From an uncultured Lachnospiraceae bacterium (lineage in GTDB: Bacteria > Bacillota > Clostridia > Lachnospirales > Lachnospiraceae): 33,840 nt of DNA. Below, piece after piece: positions 24,440 through 32,138 of the stretch; positions within the stretch are counted from its first letter, which is position 1; each line of letters opens with the position of its first letter. The position numbers and the translations under genes were made by a program. The DNA is taken from contig CAJUIM010000023.1 of the NCBI GenBank assembly GCA_910586275.1, positions 1-33,840 on the forward strand, written 5' to 3'. The notes under the pieces were generated by a model, which did not search any database, was not told where the DNA came from, and saw only the letters and a list, made by a program, of their open reading frames with translations.

Positions 24440-24468
24440 ATTATACAAGTTTTTTATGGCAAATACAA
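24440..24468 (-). promoter_or_regulatory. Sigma-A-type promoter of the moxR operon
   Basis: Minus strand TTGTAT (24468-24463), 17 bases, TATAAT (24445-24440), leaving a leader of about 80 bases. LIR2 lies entirely upstream of it. Confidence 0.75.
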
Positions 24469-24510
24469 TCCATAGCCGGAAAAACTCCCCAAAAAGAGAA
24501 GGTAGGGATG

Positions 24511-24888
24511 GAGGGCGGACGCATTCGGCGGGGGAGTTGTGCGGGCATGGCAGGCTTTGGCCCGGCGGTTTTGTAGGAGTGTTTTTGGCCGGATATGTCC
24601 CCGGGCCGGCTGCGGAGTTTGGCAGCGGCAGCATTTCTTCGGAAAAAATGAGAATATTTCTTACTGCAATTCCTACCGGAACTGCTGCCGCATTAGGCGG
24701 CGTTGTCTGACCGAAGGGAGTTCAGCCGCCGTGGCAGCAGAGCCGGCAGGAATTACAGTTAGAAATATCTCATTTTTGACGCAGAAATGCTGCCGCTGCC
24801 AAACTCCGCAGCCGGCCCGGGGACATATCCGGCCAAAAACACCCATACAAAACCGCCGGGCATAACAATCCGGCTCATGCGTCCTCCC
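24511..24888. repeat. LIR2: long inverted repeat with the same apical core as LIR1
   Basis: Left arm 24561-24638 and right arm 24783-24860 are reverse complements over 78 bases with two mismatches. Inner flanks ATTTCTTACTG (24656-24666) and CAGTTAGAAAT (~24757-24767) and the 46-base core (24695-24740) are shared with LIR1. Outer ends carry GGGCGGACGCAT (24513 on) and, on the minus strand, GGGAGGACGCAT (to ~24877-24888). It sits between the moxR promoter and the terminator of the next minus-strand gene, so it looks like a separate unit of this 586-base gap. Small open frames across it (e.g. 24673-24894 minus) are by-products of the repeat. Confidence 0.88.
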
Positions 24889-24892
24889 CCAC

Positions 24893-24920
24893 AAAAAAAG
24901 GATGCTCCCCGCATCCTTTT
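24893..24920 (-). terminator. Terminator of the DUF2085 operon
   Basis: AAAAGGATGC (24896-24905) and GCATCCTTTT (24911-24920) form a perfect 10-bp stem with a TCCCC loop. On the minus strand the seven T of 24893-24899 follow. Confidence 0.88.
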
Positions 24921-24939
24921 CCCATTACCATATTCTATT

Positions 24940-25347
24940 CTATGTCAGCCGTTCCACTGCCCTGTCAATCTTTGCCGGATCAGCCCCCATCCACTTCCAG
25001 ATGCATCCTGCAATCCACATACATGCCCTGTGAAAATAAATAAAAGCAAATATCAAAGCAATCCCAAACAGAAATCCGGTAAACAGCCGACGGTAATTCC
25101 CGCTTTCATAGCGTGTCAAAAGCTGTAGGAAACCATCAAACAGCATGGGCAGCATAAGCAGCAGCACCCATTGCAACTCCGGACAGCCAAAACAGGCGGC
25201 AATCGGAATCCCTGCAATCATCCCTGCTAATTCTCCTGTACAGCGCGCACAAATCGGGAATTGCTTCCCATGGAAAAAGAAGGAACGATCCGGTCTGGCA
25301 TGGCATCCGAAACAGATCTGCAGAAATCTGCCAAATTTAACAGTCAA
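24940..25347 (-). CDS. DUF2085 domain-containing membrane protein
   Basis: The 135-residue protein has the DUF2085 N-terminal pattern: CFGCHARPDRSFFFHGKQFP followed by ICARCTGELAGM. This places Cys and His residues for possible metal binding ahead of three hydrophobic segments (~40-55, 58-78, 90-115). Members are small membrane proteins of unknown function. It lies six bases after the small membrane gene upstream and shares its promoter and terminator. Confidence 0.85.
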   Translation of the reverse strand: MTVKFGRFLQICFGCHARPDRSFFFHGKQFPICARCTGELAGMIAGIPIAACFGCPELQWVLLLMLPMLFDGFLQLLTRYESGNYRRLFTGFLFGIALIFAFIYFHRACMWIAGCIWKWMGADPAKIDRAVERLT

Positions 25348-25353
25348 ACCGCA

Positions 25354-25575
25354 TTAGCCCATGGCTGCCAAACCAATGCCGAGCACAGCTATCAATATGT
25401 ACCATACTACAATTAAAATAACACTAATAAGCGCACCGATTCCTGCCGCTTTTGCAGTCTTAGGTTTTGTGTCTTTCCATACAAGGAACAGCACCAATCC
25501 TACAATCGGAATACAGCATCCAAGTAACCCCCATAAAAATCCACCTTTGTCTTCAGCGTTCATGTTATTATCCAT
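25354..25575 (-). CDS. Small two-helix membrane protein
   Basis: From ATG 25575 (ribosome site GGGAGAGAG) the gene encodes 73 residues. A polar start (MDNNMNAEDKGG) precedes helix 1 (~14-33, WGLLGCCIPIVGLVLFLVW), a Lys-rich turn (KDTKPKTAKAAG) and helix 2 (~45-70). The pattern resembles the membrane part of zinc-ribbon/DUF4190-like proteins, but no zinc ribbon is present. It is first in a two-gene operon with the DUF2085 gene. Function unknown. Confidence 0.75.
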   Translation of the reverse strand: MDNNMNAEDKGGFLWGLLGCCIPIVGLVLFLVWKDTKPKTAKAAGIGALISVILIVVWYILIAVLGIGLAAMG

Positions 25576-25649
25576 GTTTCTCTCTCCCATCTTTTTTTAG
25601 ATTGTTGACTTCAACATTTTAAACTTATGTGCGCACTCAACCGTATATT

Positions 25650-25678
25650 ATTATAATACAAACCATTTTATATGTCAA
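25650..25678 (-). promoter_or_regulatory. Strong promoter of the small membrane protein / DUF2085 operon
   Basis: Minus strand TTGACA (25678-25673), 17 bases, TATAAT (25655-25650): full consensus. The -35 box overlaps the araC stop codon. In the leader, TGTTGACTTCAACA (25603-25616) is a near-perfect palindrome that could be an operator. Confidence 0.9.
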
Positions 25679-26550
25679 AAGTTTTTTTGCAGCTGCCGAT
25701 ACTGCCGCGGAGTGCAGCCTACGCACTTTTTAAACTGCCGGTTGAAATTAGACAGATTTTGGAAACCGCAGGCAAAAGCAATTTCCACGGATGTACGGCC
25801 GGAATTGCGCAGCATGTCGCAGGCACTCTTTATCCTAAGCTGTATGACATATTCCATGGCACTGATGCCCACTACCTGCTTAAAGCAGTACATAAAATGG
25901 CTCCTGCTTAAATGCACCATTTCGGCCAGCTGCCCTACATCTATGTTCTCTTTGTAATTCCGGTTTATGAAAAGAAGCGCCGGCCGGATGCTCTCCATAG
26001 ACTTATCGTTTCTGCCTCCTACCGCCTTTATGCACCCGCTTTCCTGCAGCATGCAAAACAGGCGGAGCAGTTCGCTTTTCATATATAAATCGGTTACCGG
26101 CGTATCCCTTTGCGTATAGCTGAAAATACGCTCCACGCATGCCCGGATTTCCCCATACGCTTTTTCCGCTCCCGCAACCGGCACGGAAATCTCATGGCTG
26201 CCGTCAATTACCGGTGCGATGCAGGAAACCCATCCTCTTTCCTCCCTGCCGGTTCCCAGCATCTCTTCCCGGAATACCAATGTCTCATATGTCTGCCTGA
26301 ACTCCCGGTATGGATAGATGGCATGGAGCATATTGGGAGGGACAATAATGATATCTCCCGTATCCGTCACAAATTTTTCTTTCCCATAAGCGAATTCGCT
26401 TTTCCCCTTGGTCACATAATTCAGTTCAAACTCGTTGTGCCAATGCAGCGGAACCATAGGAAAATAATCCGGAATGCTGCATTTGTAATAGCTGTAAGGA
26501 ATCCTCACCGATCCGTGCTGCCGCTTTTCTTTGGAAGATATGCCCGCCAT
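25675..26550 (-). CDS. AraC-family transcriptional regulator
   Basis: The 291-residue protein has an N-terminal cupin sugar-sensing domain (~20-150) with HWHNEFELNYVTKG (36-49). Two helix-turn-helix motifs lie in the C-terminal ~100 residues: VGQLAEMVHLSRSHFMYCFK (205-224) and the AraC signature around VEIAFACGFQNLSNFNRQFK (255-274). It is divergent from the GH13 gene, with 159 bases between, so it most likely controls that gene in response to a sugar. Its own -10-like TATAAT is at 26578-26573. Confidence 0.93.
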   Translation of the reverse strand: MAGISSKEKRQHGSVRIPYSYYKCSIPDYFPMVPLHWHNEFELNYVTKGKSEFAYGKEKFVTDTGDIIIVPPNMLHAIYPYREFRQTYETLVFREEMLGTGREERGWVSCIAPVIDGSHEISVPVAGAEKAYGEIRACVERIFSYTQRDTPVTDLYMKSELLRLFCMLQESGCIKAVGGRNDKSMESIRPALLFINRNYKENIDVGQLAEMVHLSRSHFMYCFKQVVGISAMEYVIQLRIKSACDMLRNSGRTSVEIAFACGFQNLSNFNRQFKKCVGCTPRQYRQLQKNF

Positions 26551-26616
26551 TGACTGTCCTTCCTATCACCGTATTATAGTATCGTTTTTCAGTACCATTT
26601 TGGTTGTTCTTATTTT

Positions 26617-26645
26617 TTATAAAGATTATTATATCATTATAAAGA
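26617..26645. promoter_or_regulatory. AraC operator candidate between araC-like gene and GH13 gene
   Basis: TTATAAAGA occurs twice in direct orientation (26617-26625 and 26637-26645), 20 bp apart. That spacing is typical of the two half-sites bound by AraC-type activators. The region upstream of the GH13 gene lacks a consensus -35. Confidence 0.45.
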
Positions 26646-26709
26646 AAAAATACAAGTCAGCATATTCCGTAAGGCTGGACGGAAACGGAAAGTGAAAGGA
26701 GCATACACT

Positions 26710-28248
26710 ATGACACAATGGTTAGACAACGCAGTTTTTTATGAAATTTACCCGCAGTCCTTTAAAGACACTAACAGTGACGGCATCGGGGATTTCAACG
26801 GCATCATTGAGAAACTGGATTATATTTCGGAATTGGGCTGCAATTGCATCTGGATGAATCCCTGCTTTGAATCCCCTTTCAGCGACGCAGGATATGATGT
26901 TGCCGATTATTATAAGGCGGCGCCGCGTTACGGCACCAATGATGACTTAAAACGTCTTTTTGAAGAAGCGCATAAACGCAATATGCATATACTGCTGGAC
27001 TTAGTTCCCGGCCATACCTCCGTTTCCCACAAATGGTTCCTGGAATCCATGAAAGCAGGGAAAAATGAATACACGGACCGTTATGTATGGTCTGACAGTG
27101 TTTGGGAAGCCGTGGATGGAATGGGATTCCTCCGGGGCATTTCGGAAAGAAGCGGCTCCTGCGTCATCAATTTCTTTTCCAGCCAGCCTGCGCTGAACTA
27201 CGGTTTTTATAAGCCCGACCGCCCGTGGCAGCAGCCTATGGATGCCCCGGGTCCCAGAGCGACCATTGCCGAACTGAAAAATATTATGCGCTTCTGGCTG
27301 GGCCTTGGCTGCGACGGTTTCCGCGTGGATATGGCAGGCTCCCTTGTAAAGCAGGACGAAGACGGCAAAGGCACCATACAGATTTGGCAGGAAATCCGTG
27401 CTTTTCTGGATGAAGAATTTCCCGAAGCCGCCATAATATCCGAATGGGGCGATCCTGACAAGGCGCTGGAAGGAGGTTTTCATATGGACTTCCTGCTGCC
27501 TTTCGGTGCGTTTCATTTCAACGACCTGTTCCGCTGTGAAGAGCCTTATTTTTCCAGCCGGGGCAACGGCGATGTGGCCGCATTTGCGGAAAATTATAAA
27601 GAACTATTTGCCAGAAACAGCCATAAAGGGCTAATCTGCATCCCCTCCGGCAACCATGATACGGCACGGCTGGCCAAATACTTACAGGGCGACGAGCTGA
27701 AAATCGCCTTTGCTTTCCTGTTTTCCATGCCTGGCGCCCCTTTCCTCTATTACGGGGATGAAATCGGCATGCGTTATGTGGAAAATCTCACTTCCGTGGA
27801 GGGCGGCTATGAACGGACCGGCTCCCGTTCCCCCATGCAGTGGGACAGCACGCCCAATGCCGGCTTCAGCTGTGCCCCGGCGGAAAATATGTACATTCCT
27901 CTGGACAGCAGCCCGGAACGTCCTACCGTACAGGCACAAATGGCAGACCGCAGTTCTCTCTACCATGAAGTAAAAACATTGCTTGCACTGCGTCAGTCAC
28001 ACCCGGCACTGCAGAGCAAAGGAGACATCGAATTCCTCTATGCGGAAAGCCATTCCTACCCCTTTGCCTACCTGCGCAGCTTAGCGGACGAGAAAATCCT
28101 TGTCCTGCTGAATCCATCCGGCCAATCCGCCTCTTTTGAGTGCACCCTGCCTTTATCCAAAAAACTGCATTCCTTCGGCGGGGAAATCACTGCCGAAAAC
28201 GGGAAAATAAACGTACCGGCCGGTTCTTTCGGATTCTATCAGGTATAA
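26710..28248 (+). CDS. Glycoside hydrolase family 13 alpha-glucosidase / alpha-amylase-family enzyme
   Basis: The 512-residue cytoplasmic enzyme (no signal peptide) begins WLDNAVFYEIYPQSFKDTNS, as in oligo-1,6-glucosidases and related enzymes. The barrel carries nucleophile Asp207 (GFRVDMAG), acid/base Glu245 (IISEWGDP) and transition-state Asp317 (SGNHDTARL). Region I reads DLVPGHTS, where DLVxNHTS is usual, so Asn is replaced by Gly. A short C-terminal beta domain follows ~440. ATG 26710 follows AAAGGAG by eight bases; GTG 26692 is upstream of the ribosome site. Substrate is probably an alpha-1,4/1,6 oligosaccharide, sucrose or trehalose-like sugar. Confidence 0.92.
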   Translation: MTQWLDNAVFYEIYPQSFKDTNSDGIGDFNGIIEKLDYISELGCNCIWMNPCFESPFSDAGYDVADYYKAAPRYGTNDDLKRLFEEAHKRNMHILLDLVPGHTSVSHKWFLESMKAGKNEYTDRYVWSDSVWEAVDGMGFLRGISERSGSCVINFFSSQPALNYGFYKPDRPWQQPMDAPGPRATIAELKNIMRFWLGLGCDGFRVDMAGSLVKQDEDGKGTIQIWQEIRAFLDEEFPEAAIISEWGDPDKALEGGFHMDFLLPFGAFHFNDLFRCEEPYFSSRGNGDVAAFAENYKELFARNSHKGLICIPSGNHDTARLAKYLQGDELKIAFAFLFSMPGAPFLYYGDEIGMRYVENLTSVEGGYERTGSRSPMQWDSTPNAGFSCAPAENMYIPLDSSPERPTVQAQMADRSSLYHEVKTLLALRQSHPALQSKGDIEFLYAESHSYPFAYLRSLADEKILVLLNPSGQSASFECTLPLSKKLHSFGGEITAENGKINVPAGSFGFYQV

Positions 28249-28267
28249 GAGCCAAAGTCTTATGACA

Positions 28268-28359
28268 AATACCGGAGCATTCCGGAGCGTGTCTGAACAT
28301 TCCTTCCTGACATCCGCCAGGTAAACCATTTTCAGACACGCTCTAAATGCTCCGGTATT
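28268..28359. terminator. Long bidirectional hairpin built from two inverted copies of the dispersed repeat
   Basis: AATACCGGAGCATT pairs perfectly with AATGCTCCGGTATT. GAGCGTGTCTGAA then pairs with TTCAGACACGCTC. The total stem is about 28 bp (28268-28297 with 28331-28359) with a one- to two-base mismatch and a 33-base loop. It lies between convergent GH13 and kinase genes and probably ends both transcripts, although a long T-run is missing. Confidence 0.7.
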
Positions 28360-28451
28360 GCTTTGTTCTGCCGGCCGGTTTCTCCCTAAAATAAATTCAT
28401 TCCATGCCGGATAGATAAGATTTCTCTCCTGTCTCCGAAATCGGAACGGCC

Positions 28452-30998
28452 TCATTGAGAGGATGCTTCCTCCGCCTTAAACCAGAGTACGACTTTGAAA
28501 AGATCTCCGTCCACCGATACTTCCATCCTTCCTCCCTGCACCTGAACAAAACTCTTGGCAATGGCCAGCCCCAAACCGCTGCCCTCCGTATTCCTTGCAC
28601 TGTCCCCCCTTACAAACCGCTCCGTCAGTTCGTCCGGCTCCACATGCAGTTCCGTTGCGGACATATTCTTCAGTTCAATCCGCACTTCCTTTTCCTCCTG
28701 TTCCAGATTCACATAAACCCTGCTTCCCGTCATGGCATATTTTATAATATTAATATAAAGGTTTTCGAAAACACGGTATGTCTTCTGGCTGTCCAGCTTC
28801 AATATAAGCTTTTCCTGCGGCATGCGGAACCGGAAAATCAAGTTCGCCTCTTCTACCCGGTCCTCATATTCCAGATATACCTGCCGCAGCAGATTGCAGA
28901 TATCCACATCCACCAAGTTCACGGTCACATTCCGGCTGTTTGCTTTGCTCACCTCAAACAAATCCTCTATGAGAGTCTTTAAGCGCAGCGACTTCTTTTC
29001 CAGCACTCCAAGATATTCCTTCCTCTGCTCTTCCGTAATATTCTCTTCCTTCAGCAAGTCAATATATGTGGTAATGGCAGTCAGCGGCGTTTTCAGATCA
29101 TGGGAAACATTGGTAATCAGTTCCGTTTTCATTCTCTGGCTTTTTACCTCTTCATCCACCGCCTTCCGGAACCCTTCCTGAATCCGGTACAGTTCTTCCT
29201 TATATGACTCAAAGATTCCCAAATCCTCATCAAACACGGTGTTCAAATTGCCCTCCGCAATGGAATTCGTAGCTTCCAGCATCTTGCCATACTGCATCTG
29301 AATCCGGCTGATATACTTTTTCAGGATAAAATACAACACTACGGAATAGACTGCCAAGGCAATCCACCCGGAAAGCCACATCACGCACATCACCGCCGCC
29401 AGCAGGAAATTTATGGCTACTGCTTTGCGCACCGAACGCATGGCATCCTTCCCCAAGTCCACATGAAGCATTTCTTCCTTAAAACGATTATAGTGCCGTT
29501 TGCCGGATTCCCATATCCGTATCCAAATATTCGCCACAAGGCTTCGCTCTTTCAAGAAACCTCTCAGCCCCAAAGTGCGCACTTCCAAAAAGTAATTTGA
29601 TATATAAAACCAAATGCCAAACACTAGGAACAAAATGGTAAAATTAACAACCCATGTCATAGCCGGATATAGCTTCTCAGGCAGAAAGTTCAGATTTGCC
29701 GCATAGACGGTATTCAGTTCTCCCATGCAGGTGTCTTTTACCAATCCCAACAGCCATTCCGGAACGGCTGCAAACCAAACCATAACTGCCAATACCGCCA
29801 CTTCCAGCAGAATCTTTACGCCGTTTGCCCGGTACAGCCCATACCATCTGCACCTCATCAGGCAGAAAACCACCGCCGCCATCAGCAGCAGCATGCCTAT
29901 AAACACTTCCGGCACCCCGCTTTGGTAATAGACATACCAATCCGACCATTGCGTACCGAACATTCCGTTCTGTTCCACCGTCCGTTTCTGTTCCTCTGTC
30001 ATGGCATATATAAAAGTTACGTCATGGGGCGACTTCAGCCTATAATTTACTTTTTTTACGCTGCCGTCTTTCACGCTGTATCCGCTGAAAGACCCTTCCG
30101 TTCCATGAAACTCGTTGAAATTGCTCTCCAGCCACGCCTCCAAAGGTTTGTTTTTTGCCATGCTCTGTATTTTTTTCAGCAATTCGTCGGAATTTTCGTC
30201 CTTTACCGCCACCATTTTCGGATTCCCCACACTGTCATAGCTTACCGCCACATAATATACATATCCGTCCTGTACTTGCTGCCGTTCCGCATCGCTGCCG
30301 GATTCCGTCAGTTTCTCCGGTTCCGCTCCCCCGGTCAGCGCGGCCAAGGCTTCGATTTCCCTTTCCGTATTTTTTATGAATTCCCCGGTCTTATGATCTA
30401 TCACACAGTAATCTATCAGCTGACCCACTTCGGACATGACCGATGACCAATCCTCCCGGAATTTCATTTCCAAAGACTCTTGAATAACCCTTACGGAAGA
30501 ATCCACGTCATCCGACATAAAGTCCTCATATTCCTGCTGGTTATACCCGGAGAGTTCCGTATCCTTTTCCGACACTTCCAAATCCATATACAGATCAGAA
30601 TAGCTGTAACCCTTCTGTTCCGTCTTTTCCACAATGTCTTTATACAGAATATAGTTTCCTACATTCATCCTGACCAGAAAATTATCGCTCTGAAGCCCGT
30701 TCCCCCTGAATACCTGTGCATTCCTTTGGAAAATGGAATAATGATTAAGAAAAATCAGGGAAAACAGTGCGGTTACCAACACCGCCGCCAGCAGGCTGTA
30801 TTTTATGCTTGCCCTTCCGCCTCTCTTCTTTCCCAAACTTACCCCGCCCATATTTCCTGCCTCCATATTTTCCGCGTCATTCATTCCCGCAACTTCATTT
30901 CCTGTGCCGTTAGTTCCCGTACTCCCATTTCCTGCTCCCTTTATTCCCTCGCCTTCATTTCCTGTACGCTTTGCTCCCGCATCGTGCTCCGCAGGCAT
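28452..30998 (-). CDS. Large multi-pass sensor histidine kinase
   Basis: With ATG 30998 (behind GGAGG, 11 bases) the product has 848 residues; a TTG at 31058 inside the regulator gene would add 20. The first ~60 residues are a low-complexity Asn/Gly/Glu/Thr stretch. A helix (~67-88), an external domain (~90-362) and further helices (~365-381, 396-420, 446-470, 527-559) follow. A HAMP-like linker leads to His633 in NVSHDLKTPLTA. In the ATPase domain the N box (NLYINIIKYAM) and G2 (RNTEGSGLGLAIAKS) are present. The G1 site reads ELKNMSA instead of DxGxG, as in some Firmicute kinases of this group. It pairs with the regulator immediately upstream. Stimulus unknown; an envelope signal is likely. 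Confidence 0.9.
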   Translation of the reverse strand: MPAEHDAGAKRTGNEGEGIKGAGNGSTGTNGTGNEVAGMNDAENMEAGNMGGVSLGKKRGGRASIKYSLLAAVLVTALFSLIFLNHYSIFQRNAQVFRGNGLQSDNFLVRMNVGNYILYKDIVEKTEQKGYSYSDLYMDLEVSEKDTELSGYNQQEYEDFMSDDVDSSVRVIQESLEMKFREDWSSVMSEVGQLIDYCVIDHKTGEFIKNTEREIEALAALTGGAEPEKLTESGSDAERQQVQDGYVYYVAVSYDSVGNPKMVAVKDENSDELLKKIQSMAKNKPLEAWLESNFNEFHGTEGSFSGYSVKDGSVKKVNYRLKSPHDVTFIYAMTEEQKRTVEQNGMFGTQWSDWYVYYQSGVPEVFIGMLLLMAAVVFCLMRCRWYGLYRANGVKILLEVAVLAVMVWFAAVPEWLLGLVKDTCMGELNTVYAANLNFLPEKLYPAMTWVVNFTILFLVFGIWFYISNYFLEVRTLGLRGFLKERSLVANIWIRIWESGKRHYNRFKEEMLHVDLGKDAMRSVRKAVAINFLLAAVMCVMWLSGWIALAVYSVVLYFILKKYISRIQMQYGKMLEATNSIAEGNLNTVFDEDLGIFESYKEELYRIQEGFRKAVDEEVKSQRMKTELITNVSHDLKTPLTAITTYIDLLKEENITEEQRKEYLGVLEKKSLRLKTLIEDLFEVSKANSRNVTVNLVDVDICNLLRQVYLEYEDRVEEANLIFRFRMPQEKLILKLDSQKTYRVFENLYINIIKYAMTGSRVYVNLEQEEKEVRIELKNMSATELHVEPDELTERFVRGDSARNTEGSGLGLAIAKSFVQVQGGRMEVSVDGDLFKVVLWFKAEEASSQ

Positions 30999-31032
30999 TT
31001 TATCTGTTTCCTCCGAATCCGGCAACACATAG

Positions 31033-31740
31033 TTACTGTTTTTCGATCTTATATCCAACGCCCCACACCACCTTTAAGTATTTCGGCTCCTTCGGGTTAA
31101 TTTCTATTTTCTCTCTGATTTTCCGGATATGCACCATAATCGTATCTGTATTGACCGCCTGCTCGTTCCAGACCCGCTCATAAATCTCATCGGCACTGAA
31201 TACCCTTCCCGGATTCTTCATAAGCAGAAGCAATATTTTAAATTCCAGCGGCGTCATTCTCACCGGCTTCCCGTCCACGCTGACTTCCACGGTTTCTTCA
31301 TTCAGTTCCAATCCGCCGATTACATGGACTTTTCCGTTTTCCTGCGTCCCGCCTACTGCCTGCAGATATTTGCCGTACCGGCGCAGATGAGAATTCACCC
31401 TGGCCAGCAATTCCATCGTGGTAAACGGTTTCGTCACATAATCGTCTGCCCCCATATTCAGTCCCATGATTTTATCCACTTCCTCGGACTTGGCCGACAA
31501 CATGATTACGGGGAAATCATATCCCTTCTCACGCACCTTCATCATCATGGTTATGCCGTCCATACGAGGCATCATAATATCCACTATGGCAAGATGAATT
31601 TCCTCCCCCTCAATTTTCTGGAGTCCCTCAATGCCGTCCGCAGCCTGGGAAACGATATAGCCCTGATTTTTCAGATAAATCTCAATACCGTCCCTGATGT
31701 CCTTATCATCCTCCACAATCAATATATGATATGCTTCCAT
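31033..31740 (-). CDS. OmpR/PhoB-family response regulator
   Basis: The 235-residue regulator has a receiver domain with acidic residues Glu10/Asp11/Asp12, phosphoacceptor Asp54 (LAIVDIMMPRMDG) and Lys in YVTKPF. A winged-helix domain ends in LKVVWGVGYKIEK. ATG 31740 is chosen because GGAAGGG lies seven bases upstream; the frame extends to 31821 without family similarity. A -10-like TATACT is at 31861-31856 (minus), with no clear -35. It is transcribed just ahead of the kinase. Confidence 0.93.
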   Translation of the reverse strand: MEAYHILIVEDDKDIRDGIEIYLKNQGYIVSQAADGIEGLQKIEGEEIHLAIVDIMMPRMDGITMMMKVREKGYDFPVIMLSAKSEEVDKIMGLNMGADDYVTKPFTTMELLARVNSHLRRYGKYLQAVGGTQENGKVHVIGGLELNEETVEVSVDGKPVRMTPLEFKILLLLMKNPGRVFSADEIYERVWNEQAVNTDTIMVHIRKIREKIEINPKEPKYLKVVWGVGYKIEKQ

Positions 31741-32068
31741 TCCTAAACCCTTCCTTTCCTCCCGGCCTCCTTTTCCTGCGGATGCCGTTTCCGCCGCTGC
31801 TTCTCTGGCAGACGGCAGCATTCCGAACTTTCATATGCCGGGGTCTCTGAATGAAAGTATATCATATTTTCAGAAAGTAAAATATCCGTTATTTTCCTCC
31901 GGCCCCACCGATGCCACACGCTGGCAGCCTGCGGCGGCTTTCTTTTTACCGCCTATGCCGGAATGTCCCTTTTCTTCCGATAGGTCTATATTATCCGGTA
32001 AAACTGAATATGAAGTACATTCATTTCCAAAGAATTTCTTAAAAAACGGCGTGGGATTTCTAAACAGC

Positions 32069-32095
32069 AAAAAAGCCGGCCTGTCAGGAACCGGC
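32069..32095 (-). terminator. Terminator of the isoprenoid-synthase-like gene
   Basis: On the minus strand GCCGG (32095-32091) and CCGGC (32079-32075) close a short hairpin followed by six T (32074-32069). A competing longer pairing TGTCAGGAA / TTCCTGACA covers 32082-32114. The remainder of 31862-32138 shows no gene. Confidence 0.7.
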
Positions 32096-32138
32096 AAGCG
32101 GTTTCACTTCCTGACAATACCGACACTTCCGTTTCTTT

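Noticed and set aside
24673..24894. 73-codon minus-strand frame across LIR2
   Set aside because: It exists because of the inverted repeat and has no ribosome site. Its mirror frame occurs on the other arm.
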